Assembly (NCBI GenBank): GCA_947625815.1
Contig: CANQPU010000008.1
Location: 1 to 64,000, forward strand
Reading direction: 5' to 3'
From: an uncultured Oscillospiraceae bacterium
Lineage (GTDB): Bacteria; Bacillota; Clostridia; Oscillospirales; Oscillospiraceae
DNA length: 64,000 bases
A program made the position numbers and the translations under genes. Of this stretch, positions 1 through 8,068 are shown one piece after another. Position 1 is the stretch's first letter. Each line of letters starts with the position of its first letter. The notes beneath the pieces were generated by a model. That model saw only the letters and a program-made list of their open reading frames with translations, had not been told where the DNA came from and ran no database searches.

Positions 1-177
1 AGCGGCGCGAAAAAGAGATTCAATCTCACCAAGACCGGCAAGGTCAAGCGCGCCCACGCATACAAGAGCCACATTCTGAACAAGAAGACAACCAAGCGCA
101 AGAGAGGCCTCCGCAAGGGAACCTATGCCGACGTCACCAACGAAGCGGCGATCAAGCGCATGATCCTGTATAAATAA
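1..177 (+). CDS. rpmI: 50S ribosomal protein L35, 3' part
   Basis: This is the C-terminal 58 residues of ribosomal protein L35, a small basic protein of the large subunit. The reading frame is open from the window edge and ends with TAA just before rplT. The sequence shows the typical [13 protein letters not shown] start and a Lys/Arg-rich centre ([15 protein letters not shown]). Only the first few residues are missing. It lies 14 bases before rplT, the usual infC-rpmI-rplT order; infC would be upstream, outside the window. Confidence 0.95.
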   Translation, partial: SGAKKRFNLTKTGKVKRAHAYKSHILNKKTTKRKRGLRKGTYADVTNEAAIKRMILYK

Positions 178-191
178 GGAGGTCACCGAAG

Positions 192-545
192 ATGGCAAGA
201 ATCAAGGGCGCGATGATGACGCGCAAGAGAAGAAATAAAGTCCTCAAGCTGGCCAAGGGCTACTGGGGAGCCAAGTCCAAGCATTTCAAAATGGCCAATC
301 AGGCCGTGATGAAGAGCCTGACTTACGCCTATATCGGCCGCAAGCAGAAAAAGCGGGACTACCGCAAGCTCTGGATCACCCGTATCTCCGCCGGCTGCAA
401 GGCCAACGGCATGAACTACTCCACCTTTATGCACGGCCTGAAGAAGGCGGGCATCGACATGAACCGCAAGATGCTCTCCGAGACCGCCATCCACAACCCC
501 GAGGCGTTCACCCAGCTGGTGAGCACCGCGAAGGCGGCCCTTTAA
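192..545 (+). CDS. rplT: 50S ribosomal protein L20
   Basis: L20 binds 23S rRNA and is needed early in large-subunit assembly. The 117-residue length is normal for the family. The protein starts [26 protein letters not shown] and carries the conserved [19 protein letters not shown] segment. A strong AAGGAGG site lies seven bases before the ATG. It is co-transcribed with rpmI and followed directly by a strong intrinsic terminator, so it is the last gene of its operon. Confidence 0.98.
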   Translation: MARIKGAMMTRKRRNKVLKLAKGYWGAKSKHFKMANQAVMKSLTYAYIGRKQKKRDYRKLWITRISAGCKANGMNYSTFMHGLKKAGIDMNRKMLSETAIHNPEAFTQLVSTAKAAL

Positions 546-552
546 AAAACCA

Positions 553-585
553 GATCCCCGCCGGGACACCGGCGGGGATCTTTTT
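553..585 (+). terminator. Rho-independent terminator after rplT
   Basis: A perfect 10-base stem, GATCCCCGCC pairing with GGCGGGGATC around an eight-base loop, is followed immediately by five T residues. It ends the rpmI-rplT operon and separates it from the convergent thiT gene. Confidence 0.92.
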
Positions 586-602
586 GTGTATCAGGCCGGG
601 GA

Positions 603-1178
603 TCATTTGAGATCCTCGCCGTTTAGGAGCTTGGCCACGGGCTTGATCTGATAGAGGAGGACGAAGGCCACGACGGCAAAGACGATGCAGCCGCCGGCCC
701 AGGCGCCGTTGTAGAGGAGGGAGTAGAACCAGGGGGAGGTCATGGTCATGCCGAAGAACATATCCGGCATGTACTCGCCCCAGATGTAAACGCCCACGAT
801 GTAGTTGGAGAGGAACATCAGAAAGCCGCCCACGATGGAGCCCCAGACGGCGGAGAGCTTCACCTTTTTCATAAGTCCCGCGCCGAAGCCCAGGAGGGTG
901 AAGGAGATGAAGTAGTCAAAGAGAATGCTTGTCCAGTCGATTGCCTTGGGGAAACCCAAAAAGTAGTCGGCCAGGCCGAAAACGAAGCCCATCAGCGCCC
1001 CCCAGCCGCAGCCGTAGCGGACGCAGAAGAAGACGATGGGCACGAGCTTCAGGGAGACGGTGCCGCCGTTGGGCAGGTTCAGGAAGGGGATGAACCCCAT
1101 CACGGTGTCCAGCGCCCAGGCCAGGGCGATCATCATGGCGCCCTCCACGATCATTTTTGTTTTCTTGTTGAGTTTCAT
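603..1178 (-). CDS. thiT: Thiamine ECF transporter substrate-binding subunit ThiT
   Basis: ThiT is the membrane S component that captures thiamine for an energy-coupling-factor transporter; the shared ATPases and EcfT are encoded elsewhere. The 191-residue protein is almost entirely hydrophobic, with about six membrane segments, and matches the ThiT pattern: an N-terminal 'EGAMMIALAWAL' helix, 'GGTVSLKLVPIVFFCVRYG', and a C-terminal 'YSLLYNGAWAG' segment. The ATG has a GGAGGG site at the right distance. The identification is greatly strengthened by the TPP riboswitch in its leader, which predicts repression when thiamine pyrophosphate is plentiful. The gene is monocistronic and convergent with rplT. 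Confidence 0.93.
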   Translation of the reverse strand: MKLNKKTKMIVEGAMMIALAWALDTVMGFIPFLNLPNGGTVSLKLVPIVFFCVRYGCGWGALMGFVFGLADYFLGFPKAIDWTSILFDYFISFTLLGFGAGLMKKVKLSAVWGSIVGGFLMFLSNYIVGVYIWGEYMPDMFFGMTMTSPWFYSLLYNGAWAGGCIVFAVVAFVLLYQIKPVAKLLNGEDLK

Positions 1179-1197
1179 ACGGATCCCTCCAATAAAA

Positions 1198-1225
1198 TTT
1201 CCGCCCGGGCAAAGCCGGGCGGAAA
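1198..1225 (-). terminator. Riboswitch expression-platform hairpin
   Basis: Read on the minus strand, a GC-rich stem (TTTCCGCCCGGC with its near-perfect complement, one bulged base) is followed by a short T-rich stretch and lies between the TPP aptamer and the thiT ribosome binding site. It is well placed to act as the ligand-dependent terminator. The T-run is short, so some contribution from blocking translation is also possible. Confidence 0.7.
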
Positions 1226-1249
1226 GACGAAAGGCGCGATCGTCGCCTG

Positions 1250-1345
<96 letters not shown>

Positions 1346-1390
1346 GATTCTACCACGGATCCGTCCGCGTGTCAAGACGGATCCTTAAAA

Positions 1391-3334
1391 TCAGTCGTCA
1401 AAGTCGCGCTCATGCTCCAGGACGGCGCCGGTGGCGGCGTCGATCTTGTACTCGTACTCATAGCCGTTGGACTTGAACTCCACCTCGTAGACGGTCCTGC
1501 CGTCGTCCCGGTCCTTTTCGCATTTGAGGCGCGTGACCTGGCTCTCGGTAAGGCCCGCGTGCCGGAGGGCGGCCTCCTTGGCTGCCTCGGCGCCGATGTC
1601 GCCGGACTGGGCCGCCCCGGTGCCGCTCCCGCCGTGGTCGTGGAGGCGGTTGTCGCAGGGCTTGGACTCGAACTTCACCACGTCGCCGGTGGCGGCGTCC
1701 ACGTCGCAGTCATAGACCGTGGCGTCAAATTCAAACTCCAGCTCGTAGTAGTGGCGGCCGTTGTCGTAGTCGTGCTCCACCCTCAGCCAATCCACGGCGG
1801 CCGTGATCCCGGCGCGCTTCAGGGCGGCCTCCCTGGCGGCGGCCTCGCCGATATCCGTGGTGGAGGGGGTATTGGGGGTCGCGCCGGGGCGCTTTTCCAC
1901 CTCGCTCTTGAGGACCGCGCCGGTGGCGGCGTCGATCTCGTAGTCGTACTCCGCCTTGTCGGTGTAGAAATCCACGTCGTAGACGAGCTTTCCGTTCTCG
2001 TAGTCCTGGCGGGCGTGGAGGAAGGTGACCTCCCCGGCGGTGAGGCCGGCGTGGCTCAAAGCCGCGTCCTTGGCCGCTTCCGCGCCGATGTCAGCGGGCG
2101 CGGGGGGATCGTCGGGCTGCGTGGCGGGGGTGTAGCGGTAGTCCGTCTCCTCCCGGAGGACCTGGCCGGTCTGACCGTCCACGTCGTAGTCAAATTCGTA
2201 TCCGGCGTACCAGAACTCCACGTCGTAATGCCCGTCGTCCTGGTCGTATTCCGTCTTGATGTTCAGGAAATTATAGCCTGCAAGCTCCGGGTGCTTCTCT
2301 CCGAAATTTTTCGCGGCGGCGATAAATGCCTCTTCGGCGGTGACGGCGGGGGTGGTCCCACCGGCAGAGGCGTTGACGGCGTCCTTCAGGCCGGAGAGGA
2401 CCTGGCCGGTGAAGGCGTCCACCGTGTACTCGTACTGGTTGCGGCGCCCCCCCCAGGTAAGCTCCACCTCGTAGTGGGGCACAGGGTCGTCCAGCTCCGG
2501 GTCCACATCGGGGATCACGCTGTCCAGCGCCAGCACCCCGGCGTACTCCGAGGCGGCCAGCATGGCCCGTTCCTTGCCAATGGGCATGGCGGGCGCGCCG
2601 ATCTTGATGAGATCCCGCAGCTCCTCCACGGAGAGGGCGGCCAGACCCGCGTAGTCGAGATCGGGGTTCAGGGCCAGGACCTGCTCGATGAGGGCGGCCT
2701 TGCCGGTGGAGATGTTGTTCTGCTGGGCCTTGTCGGTGAGGTCCCGGTCGGCGGTGAAGTTCTGACTGATGACATTGGCGGCGTTGGCGGCGGTCCTGAG
2801 GACATCGTCCACCTCGGCCACCAGCTGGGCCTGGAGGCGCGCGCCCCGGTCGGCGTCCTTGTCCTCCACGGAGATGAGGATGGCGGAGCTGAGACTGTCC
2901 AGATACCCCGCCTTCACAATGGCGCCCACAATGGCGTTCACCGCCACGTTGAGCTTGGCCCCCTCCAGGTCGGCGCCGCCGTCCATGGAGGAGAGGATGT
3001 CCCGCCCCTCGCTGTTGAGGCCCGCGCAGGCGATCACCCTCTCCGCCCGGCTGACCTTCAGCTCAATGCTGGGGTTCACGTCCAGGGAGACCGTGGTGGC
3101 CACGGCATAGTTTTGCCCGTAGTAGAATCCGCCGAAGCCGGCGAAAACCGCGATAACGAGGCAGGCGGCGATGAGGCCCGCCCAGTGAAATTTCCTTTTT
3201 TTGCGCTGTTCCATCCTGATGACTCCTTTCTCACGTTCAACGTCCGAGAGGAGCCGCCCGAGCCCGTCGGGAGACGCGTGTTCCACGGCGGTTTTCAGCC
3301 TCATTTCGATGTCCCTGTCGGTCATGGGGCTCAC
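1391..3334 (-). CDS. RsgI-type membrane anti-sigma factor with PepSY repeats
   Basis: Probable membrane-bound anti-sigma factor for the ECF sigma gene directly upstream, whose stop codon overlaps its start (ATGA). Residues 1-50 are cytoplasmic, 51-71 form one membrane helix, and about 78-105 hold the RsgI extracytoplasmic signature (VSLDVNPSIELKVSRAERVI). The rest of the 647 residues is a helical stretch followed by five PepSY-like repeats. Each repeat ends in a Y-[DE]-[VL]-[DE]-F ... DAATGxVL pattern, the first being the most divergent. PepSY domains are outside the membrane and are often tied to regulation of peptidases or sensing. The ligand is unknown. A stimulus outside the cell probably releases the sigma factor; that is inference from gene pairing. 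Confidence 0.85.
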   Translation of the reverse strand: MSPMTDRDIEMRLKTAVEHASPDGLGRLLSDVEREKGVIRMEQRKKRKFHWAGLIAACLVIAVFAGFGGFYYGQNYAVATTVSLDVNPSIELKVSRAERVIACAGLNSEGRDILSSMDGGADLEGAKLNVAVNAIVGAIVKAGYLDSLSSAILISVEDKDADRGARLQAQLVAEVDDVLRTAANAANVISQNFTADRDLTDKAQQNNISTGKAALIEQVLALNPDLDYAGLAALSVEELRDLIKIGAPAMPIGKERAMLAASEYAGVLALDSVIPDVDPELDDPVPHYEVELTWGGRRNQYEYTVDAFTGQVLSGLKDAVNASAGGTTPAVTAEEAFIAAAKNFGEKHPELAGYNFLNIKTEYDQDDGHYDVEFWYAGYEFDYDVDGQTGQVLREETDYRYTPATQPDDPPAPADIGAEAAKDAALSHAGLTAGEVTFLHARQDYENGKLVYDVDFYTDKAEYDYEIDAATGAVLKSEVEKRPGATPNTPSTTDIGEAAAREAALKRAGITAAVDWLRVEHDYDNGRHYYELEFEFDATVYDCDVDAATGDVVKFESKPCDNRLHDHGGSGTGAAQSGDIGAEAAKEAALRHAGLTESQVTRLKCEKDRDDGRTVYEVEFKSNGYEYEYKIDAATGAVLEHERDFDD

Positions 3335-3891
3335 TCTCCTTTCATCCCGGCGCGAAGCTTGGCCATCGCGCGATTGTACTTCGACAGGACCGTGCCCAGG
3401 GGGAGGGCCAGCAGACCGGCGATCTCCCGGTGCTTAAGGCCGGACGCGGCGTGGAGGAGGACGATCTGTCGCTCATCCGGGGCGAGGGCGGCCAGAGCGT
3501 CCTGCAGGACGGCCCGGTCCTCGGGGGTGACGGCCTCGGCCCTGGCCGGTATGGCGTCCCACTCCTGATCGGAGAGGTCGGCCCGTTTGCTCCGGCGGCG
3601 CAGCTCCATCAGGCACAGGTTGCGGGTGACGGTGAGCATCCACGCCATGGGCGTGCCCCGGGCCTTGTAGCGCGGCGCCGCCTCCCAGATGCGCAGGTAG
3701 GCGTCGTGGGTGAGCTCCTCGGCGTCATGGGCGTTGGCCATGACCGAGAGGGCCGCGGCGTAGAGGCCGGCGTGGGTGAGATTGTAAAGCTCGGCCAGGG
3801 CCCCGGTGTCGCCGCGCCCCATGCGCCCAAGCAGCCGCTCGAGTTCGGCCGCCCGGGAGGCCGTTTCCGAAAGCTCCTCGGTGTCCTCCAT
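3331..3891 (-). CDS. ECF-type RNA polymerase sigma factor
   Basis: A 186-residue sigma-70 family protein with region 2 (LTHAGLYAAALSVMANAHDAEELTHDAYLRIWE, then the WMLTVTRNLCLMELRRR segment) and region 4 (ALAPDERQIVLLHAASGLKHREIAGLLALPLGTVLSKYNRAMAKLR). There is no region 1.1 or 3, as is usual for ECF sigmas. The ATG at 3891 was preferred over an upstream TTG at 3903, because the AGGAG site abuts the TTG. The gene is translationally coupled to the RsgI-like protein, its likely inhibitor. The AT-rich stretch upstream (about 3900-3970) should hold its promoter, but no clear ECF-type element could be defined. Confidence 0.9.
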   Translation of the reverse strand: MEDTEELSETASRAAELERLLGRMGRGDTGALAELYNLTHAGLYAAALSVMANAHDAEELTHDAYLRIWEAAPRYKARGTPMAWMLTVTRNLCLMELRRRSKRADLSDQEWDAIPARAEAVTPEDRAVLQDALAALAPDERQIVLLHAASGLKHREIAGLLALPLGTVLSKYNRAMAKLRAGMKGE

Positions 3892-3969
3892 CGTGTTCTT
3901 CAACTCCTGTCGATCAAGGAATGTGTGAGAAAGGGATTTTATTGCGAGGAAAAGGGAAAATTTTTATTT

Positions 3970-4944
3970 TTATAATTGGACTCCGTTGACCACGTTTTCC
4001 GGGCGGCCGGCCAGGAACGCCCGGGCGTTTTTTACGGCGATGTCCATGACCCGCTCCCGGCAGGTCCTGGGCGTCCAGGCGATGTGGGGGGTGATGAGGC
4101 AGTTTTCGCAGGCGAGCAGCGGGTTGTCCGGCAGGATCGGCTCCACGGACACCACGTCCACCCCGGCGGCATAGAGCTTGCCGGAGCGGAGGGCCTCCGC
4201 CAGGGCCTGCTCGTCCACCAGCCCCCCGCGCCCCGTATTGAGGAGGATGGCGCCGTCCTTCATCGCCCCGATGGTCCGGGCGTTGATGAGTTTTCGGGTG
4301 CTGTCCTTCAGGGGACAGTGGAGGGAGACCACGTCGGACTCCCGGAGGAGCGTGTCAAGGTCCGTGTACGTCCCGATCGCCTCCCCCTCGGGGCAGGGAC
4401 GGGAGCCGGCGGCCAGAACGCGCATCCCCAGGGCCCGGGCGATCCGCCCCGCGGCCCGGCCGATCTGACCGAAGCCGACGACGCCGAAGGTTCGGCCCGA
4501 AAGCTCTATGAGCGGCGCCTCCCAGAAGCAGAAGTCCTCGCTGCGCTGCCAGTCCCCGGCGTGGACGGCGGCGGAGTGGACGCCCACCTTGGAGCAGATC
4601 TCCAGCAGGAGCGCGATGGTGTGCTGGGCCACGGCCATGGTGGAGTAGGCCGGGATATTGCTGACGGGGATGCCCTTTTCGGCGGCGCGGGCGCAGTCGC
4701 ACACGTCCGTGCCCGTGGAGAGGAGCCCCACGTAGCGGATCGAGGGGCAGGCGTCCAGCGCCGCGGCCCGTACCGGCGTCTTGTTGGTGATGACGAGCTG
4801 CGCGTCCCCGATGCGGCGGATGATCTCCCGGTCGTCGGATTTCGGGGTGCGGTCATAGACCGTAAGCTCCCCCAGGGCCTCAAAGCCCTCCCAGCTCAGG
4901 TCGCCGGGGTTTTCCGTGTGGGCGTCCAGAATGACGATCCTCAT
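3970..4944 (-). CDS. D-2-hydroxyacid dehydrogenase (glycerate dehydrogenase-like)
   Basis: NAD(P)-dependent dehydrogenase of the D-isomer-specific 2-hydroxyacid family. The 324-residue protein has the nucleotide-binding glycine motif GVVGFGQIGRAAGRIA, the SDVVSLHCPL strand, the LLNTGRGGLVDE segment, and the catalytic His in NCLITPHIAWTPRTCRER. It resembles glycerate or hydroxypyruvate reductases (HprA), but the true substrate cannot be read from sequence. The start was placed at the ATG preceded by AAGGAGG, not at an upstream TTG. A strong promoter lies just upstream, and the gene appears monocistronic. Confidence 0.88.
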   Translation of the reverse strand: MRIVILDAHTENPGDLSWEGFEALGELTVYDRTPKSDDREIIRRIGDAQLVITNKTPVRAAALDACPSIRYVGLLSTGTDVCDCARAAEKGIPVSNIPAYSTMAVAQHTIALLLEICSKVGVHSAAVHAGDWQRSEDFCFWEAPLIELSGRTFGVVGFGQIGRAAGRIARALGMRVLAAGSRPCPEGEAIGTYTDLDTLLRESDVVSLHCPLKDSTRKLINARTIGAMKDGAILLNTGRGGLVDEQALAEALRSGKLYAAGVDVVSVEPILPDNPLLACENCLITPHIAWTPRTCRERVMDIAVKNARAFLAGRPENVVNGVQL

Positions 4945-4976
4945 CTGCGTCCTCCTTGACAAGTGTATTTTCAGAT

Positions 4977-5005
4977 ATTATAGTACGGTAAAGAGGAAAA
5001 ATCAA
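4977..5005 (-). promoter_or_regulatory. Sigma-A promoter of the hydroxyacid dehydrogenase gene
   Basis: On the minus strand, TTGATT (5005-5000) and a perfect TATAAT (4982-4977) are separated by 17 bases. The start codon follows about 33 bases after the -10 element. Confidence 0.8.
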
Positions 5006-5021
5006 TGAGGGAGGCGGGAAA

Positions 5022-5912
5022 ATGCCGTTTTATTGCAGGCTCTGCCCCAGAAGCTGCGGGAGCCTCCGGACGCCGGAGACGGGCGGGGGCGTCTGCGGCC
5101 AGGGACTGACGGCCAGGGTGGCCAGGGCCGCGCCCCACATGTGGGAGGAGCCGCCGATCTCGGGGGAGAGGGGCAGCGGGGCGGTCTTCTTCACCGGATG
5201 CGCGCTGAAGTGCGTCTATTGCCAGAATTACGCCCTGTCCCGGGGCGAAATGGGGGCCCCGGTCAGCCCGGAAAAGCTCCGGGAGATCTACCTCAGGCTC
5301 GTCGGGCGCGGCGTACACAATATAAACCTCGTCACCGCGGGCCACTTTTTGCCGGCGGTGCTGGAGAGCCTCCGGGAGCCCCTCCCCGTGCCGGTGGTGT
5401 GGAATTCCTCGGGCTATGAGACGGTGGAGCAGGTGCGCAGTCTTAAAGGCAAGGTCCAGGTGTACCTCCCGGATATGAAGTACATGGACGCCGCCCTCGC
5501 CCGGAGATATTCCGCCGCCCCGGACTACCCGGAGACGGCGAAAAGGGCCGTTTTGGAGATGTTCCGGCAGACGGGTCCCTATGTGATGGGGGAGGACGGG
5601 CTTTTGCGGTCGGGGGTCATGATCCGTCATCTGGTGCTCCCGGGCGCCCTTGAAAATACCAGGCGCGTCATCGACTGGGTGGCCGGGACCTTCGATGCGG
5701 GGGACGTCCTGTTCTCCCTCATGAGCCAGTATACCCCCATGGGGCGGGCCTGTGACTACCCGGAGCTGGACCGCCGGCTGACGGAGGACGAGTACAGGCA
5801 GGCCCTTGGATACATGGAGGAGAGGGGTATCGTGGACGGGTTCTATCAGGAGCTGGACTCCGCCGGGGAGGAGTACACCCCGGATTTCGATTTGACGGGC
5901 GTGGAGGGATAA
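5022..5912 (+). CDS. PflX-like radical SAM protein
   Basis: Radical SAM enzyme of the pyruvate formate-lyase activating enzyme-like group (COG1313, PflX/YyaD-like). The 296-residue protein has an N-terminal cysteine cluster (CRLCPRSCG ... GVCGQG), and the radical SAM motif CxxxCxxC as CALKCVYC near residue 66, followed by QNYALSR. These bind a 4Fe-4S cluster that cleaves S-adenosylmethionine. The target of this family is not known, and no glycyl-radical enzyme lies nearby. It is divergent from the hydroxyacid dehydrogenase. The ATG follows GGGAGGCGGG. Confidence 0.88.
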   Translation: MPFYCRLCPRSCGSLRTPETGGGVCGQGLTARVARAAPHMWEEPPISGERGSGAVFFTGCALKCVYCQNYALSRGEMGAPVSPEKLREIYLRLVGRGVHNINLVTAGHFLPAVLESLREPLPVPVVWNSSGYETVEQVRSLKGKVQVYLPDMKYMDAALARRYSAAPDYPETAKRAVLEMFRQTGPYVMGEDGLLRSGVMIRHLVLPGALENTRRVIDWVAGTFDAGDVLFSLMSQYTPMGRACDYPELDRRLTEDEYRQALGYMEERGIVDGFYQELDSAGEEYTPDFDLTGVEG

Positions 5913-5926
5913 TTTGCGTTTGGGGC

Positions 5927-5955
5927 TTGCAATCGGGCGCAGGAAAAGATATAAT
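5927..5955 (+). promoter_or_regulatory. Sigma-A promoter of the SCP2-like/aminotransferase pair
   Basis: TTGCAA at 5927-5932 and a perfect TATAAT at 5950-5955 are separated by 17 bases. Transcription would start near 5962, about 20 bases before the ATG at 5985. Confidence 0.82.
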
Positions 5956-5984
5956 TGATTAACCTGTGTATGGGAGGCGGTCTT

Positions 5985-6737
5985 ATGGACGAGAAAACGC
6001 TGGCGTATATCAACCTCTTCGCCGTTCTGGGAGGACTGTCAAAGCTCTGCGAGCTGGACGGGGACTGTCACAAGCTGATCGAGGGCCGGGACGTGGCCAT
6101 CGGCATCACCGTAAAGGACGGGCCCGAGGGGACCATCCACTTCCATGACGGCGTCTGCGACGTGACGCCCGGAGTGGACAAATGCGACATCAAGCTCCCC
6201 TTCTCCTCCTGCAAAAAGTTCAACGGCCTCATTGACGGGACCGTGACGCCCATCCCCTCCAAGGGCTTTACGAAGATCGGCTTCCTGCTGAAGCAGTTCA
6301 CCCGCCTTACGGACAAGCTCACCGCCTATCTGCGGCCCGACCCGGAGGCCCTGAAGGACGAGGAGTTTTTCACCGTCAGCACCACCATCATGTTCCACCT
6401 GATCCTGGACGCGGTGGCGCAGATCGGCAGCGTGGACAAAATCGGAAAGGCCAGCGCCTCATACATCGTGGACGGGGACGTGCGCGTGGCCATCGAGGGC
6501 GGCCCGGAGGGGCATATCCACGCCCGGAACCACGTCCTCACCGCCGTCCACGCCCCGGTGGAGCACCCCACCAGCTACATGGTCTTTTCCTCCATGCGCG
6601 ACGCCCGGGACCTCTTTGACGGGAAGGTCAACGCCGTGGTGTGCGTGGGGCTGGGCAAGGTCCGCATCGGCGGTATGATCTCCATGGTGGACAATGTGAA
6701 CCGGATCCTGGACCGCGTGTCCCTGTACCTGGCGTGA
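5985..6737 (+). CDS. Tandem SCP2-like domain protein of unknown function
   Basis: The 250-residue cytoplasmic protein has two similar halves. Residues about 35-117 and 166-248 both begin with a strand pair containing GPEGxIH (GPEGTIH at 46-52, GPEGHIH at 173-179). Both end in a pattern like the close of SCP2/sterol-carrier folds, 'DLFDGKVNAVVCVGLGKVRIGGM' in the second half. SCP2 folds bind hydrophobic ligands such as acyl chains, so a lipid or acyl-CoA binding role is possible but unproven. The start is the ATG after GGGAGG, with a promoter just upstream. It lies 12 bases before an aminotransferase gene and is surely co-transcribed with it. Confidence 0.6.
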   Translation: MDEKTLAYINLFAVLGGLSKLCELDGDCHKLIEGRDVAIGITVKDGPEGTIHFHDGVCDVTPGVDKCDIKLPFSSCKKFNGLIDGTVTPIPSKGFTKIGFLLKQFTRLTDKLTAYLRPDPEALKDEEFFTVSTTIMFHLILDAVAQIGSVDKIGKASASYIVDGDVRVAIEGGPEGHIHARNHVLTAVHAPVEHPTSYMVFSSMRDARDLFDGKVNAVVCVGLGKVRIGGMISMVDNVNRILDRVSLYLA

Positions 6738-6749
6738 GAGGTGAAAAGC

Positions 6750-8000
6750 ATGAGAAAGGTTTATGAATATCCCAAGTCCCGGGCCGCCTTTGAGCGGGCC
6801 TGCAAGGTCATCCCCTCCGGCATCTACGGCCACCAGGGCCCCGCGGAGGGCTGTTACGTCCCCGTGGAGGCGTTTCCCCTCTACTCCTCCCGTGCCCGGG
6901 GCAGCTACCTGTGGGATCTGGACGGCAACAGGTTCATCGACTACATGTGCGCTTACGGCCCCAATGTCCTGGGGTACAACGACCCGGAGGTGGACGAGGC
7001 CGCCGAGTGCCAGCGGAGGATCTCCGACTGCACGACCCTCCCCAACCCGGTGATGATCGACTTCGCGGATCTTCTCGTGGAGACGGTGGCCTGCGCCGAC
7101 TGGGCCTTCTTCGCCAAAAACGGCAACGACGTGACCACCTGCGCCGTGATGACCGCCCGCGCCTACACCCACCGGAAGAAGCTGGTCTTCTTCAAGGGCT
7201 ACTACCACGGCGTCTCCCCCTGGACCCAGAAGATCGACTACGCCGGCGTCCTGGAGGAGGACGTGGCCAACAACCTCTATGTCACCTGGAACGATTTTGA
7301 TGAGCTTTCCGAGGTCTTTGAGCAGAACCGGGGCGAGATCGCGGCCATCATCGCCCAGCCCTATATGCACGGCAACTTCGCGGACAACGAGCTGCCGGCG
7401 GAGGGCTTCTGGCAGAAGGTCCGGAAGCTGTGCGACGACACCGGGACCGTGCTCATCATCGACGACGTGCGCGCCGGGTTCCGGCTGGACCTGGCCGGGT
7501 CCGACCACTACTTCGGCTTCAAGGCCGACCTCATCTGCTTCTGCAAGGCCCTGGCCAACGGCTACAATGTCTCGGCCCTGTGCGGCCGGGAGTTCCTGAA
7601 AAATTCCGTGTCCTCCCTGAGCTTCACCGGCTCCTACTGGATGAGCGCCGTCCCCTTCGCCGCGGGCATCGCCTGCATCAACAAGATGAAGCGCCTGGGC
7701 TGTCCCCAGCTTTTGATCGACAAGGGCACAAAGCTGAAAAACGGCCTTGTGACCACGGCCCTCAAATACGGCTACGACCTGCACGTCTCCGGCGTGCCCA
7801 GCCTCTTCTATCTGCGCATCGCCGACGACCCCACGCTGATGCTCCATCAGGAGTGGATCGCCGAGTGCGTCAAGCGCGGCGTCTTCTTCACCAACCACCA
7901 CAACCACTTCATCAACGCCAGCCTGACCGACGAGGACATCGCGGAGACGCTGGAGATCGCGGATGAGGCGTTCGCGGTGGTGAAGGACAGACATTCCTGA
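6750..8000 (+). CDS. Class III PLP aminotransferase, glutamate-1-semialdehyde aminomutase-like
   Basis: PLP-dependent fold type I enzyme of 416 residues in the class III aminotransferase family, closest in pattern to glutamate-1-semialdehyde 2,1-aminomutase (HemL). Seen are the N-terminal VIPSG segment, YLWDLDGNRFIDY, the FFAKNGNDVTTCAVMTARAYT cofactor loop, LIIDDVRAGFR and the Schiff-base lysine K266 in CFCKALANGY. It may act on an amino acid or amino sugar semialdehyde. Its partner is the SCP2-like protein rather than haem genes, so a HemL role is unlikely. The ATG was chosen because the alternative GTG nine bases upstream falls inside the ribosome binding site. A GC-rich hairpin follows the gene. 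Confidence 0.8.
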   Translation: MRKVYEYPKSRAAFERACKVIPSGIYGHQGPAEGCYVPVEAFPLYSSRARGSYLWDLDGNRFIDYMCAYGPNVLGYNDPEVDEAAECQRRISDCTTLPNPVMIDFADLLVETVACADWAFFAKNGNDVTTCAVMTARAYTHRKKLVFFKGYYHGVSPWTQKIDYAGVLEEDVANNLYVTWNDFDELSEVFEQNRGEIAAIIAQPYMHGNFADNELPAEGFWQKVRKLCDDTGTVLIIDDVRAGFRLDLAGSDHYFGFKADLICFCKALANGYNVSALCGREFLKNSVSSLSFTGSYWMSAVPFAAGIACINKMKRLGCPQLLIDKGTKLKNGLVTTALKYGYDLHVSGVPSLFYLRIADDPTLMLHQEWIAECVKRGVFFTNHHNHFINASLTDEDIAETLEIADEAFAVVKDRHS

Positions 8001-8013
8001 TTTGATCTGACGC

Positions 8014-8036
8014 GGGGGCCGCCGTGGGCGGCCCCC
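8014..8036 (+). terminator. GC-rich hairpin after the aminotransferase gene
   Basis: A perfect 10-base stem, GGGGGCCGCC with GGCGGCCCCC and a three-base loop, sits between the aminotransferase and pyrC. No T-run follows, so it is a weak or Rho-dependent terminator at best, and read-through into pyrC is possible. No sigma-A promoter was recognised for pyrC itself. Confidence 0.5.
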
Positions 8037-8068
8037 GGACACAACGCCCCCACAAAGACGGAGGTTTT

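Noticed and set aside
3891-3903. TTG at 3903 as start of the first ECF sigma gene
   Set aside because: The AGGAG site directly abuts the TTG with no spacer; the ATG at 3891 is the better start.
6750-8000. Naming the aminotransferase hemL
   Set aside because: The fold and lysine fit, but conserved HemL context is missing and the partner gene points to another role.
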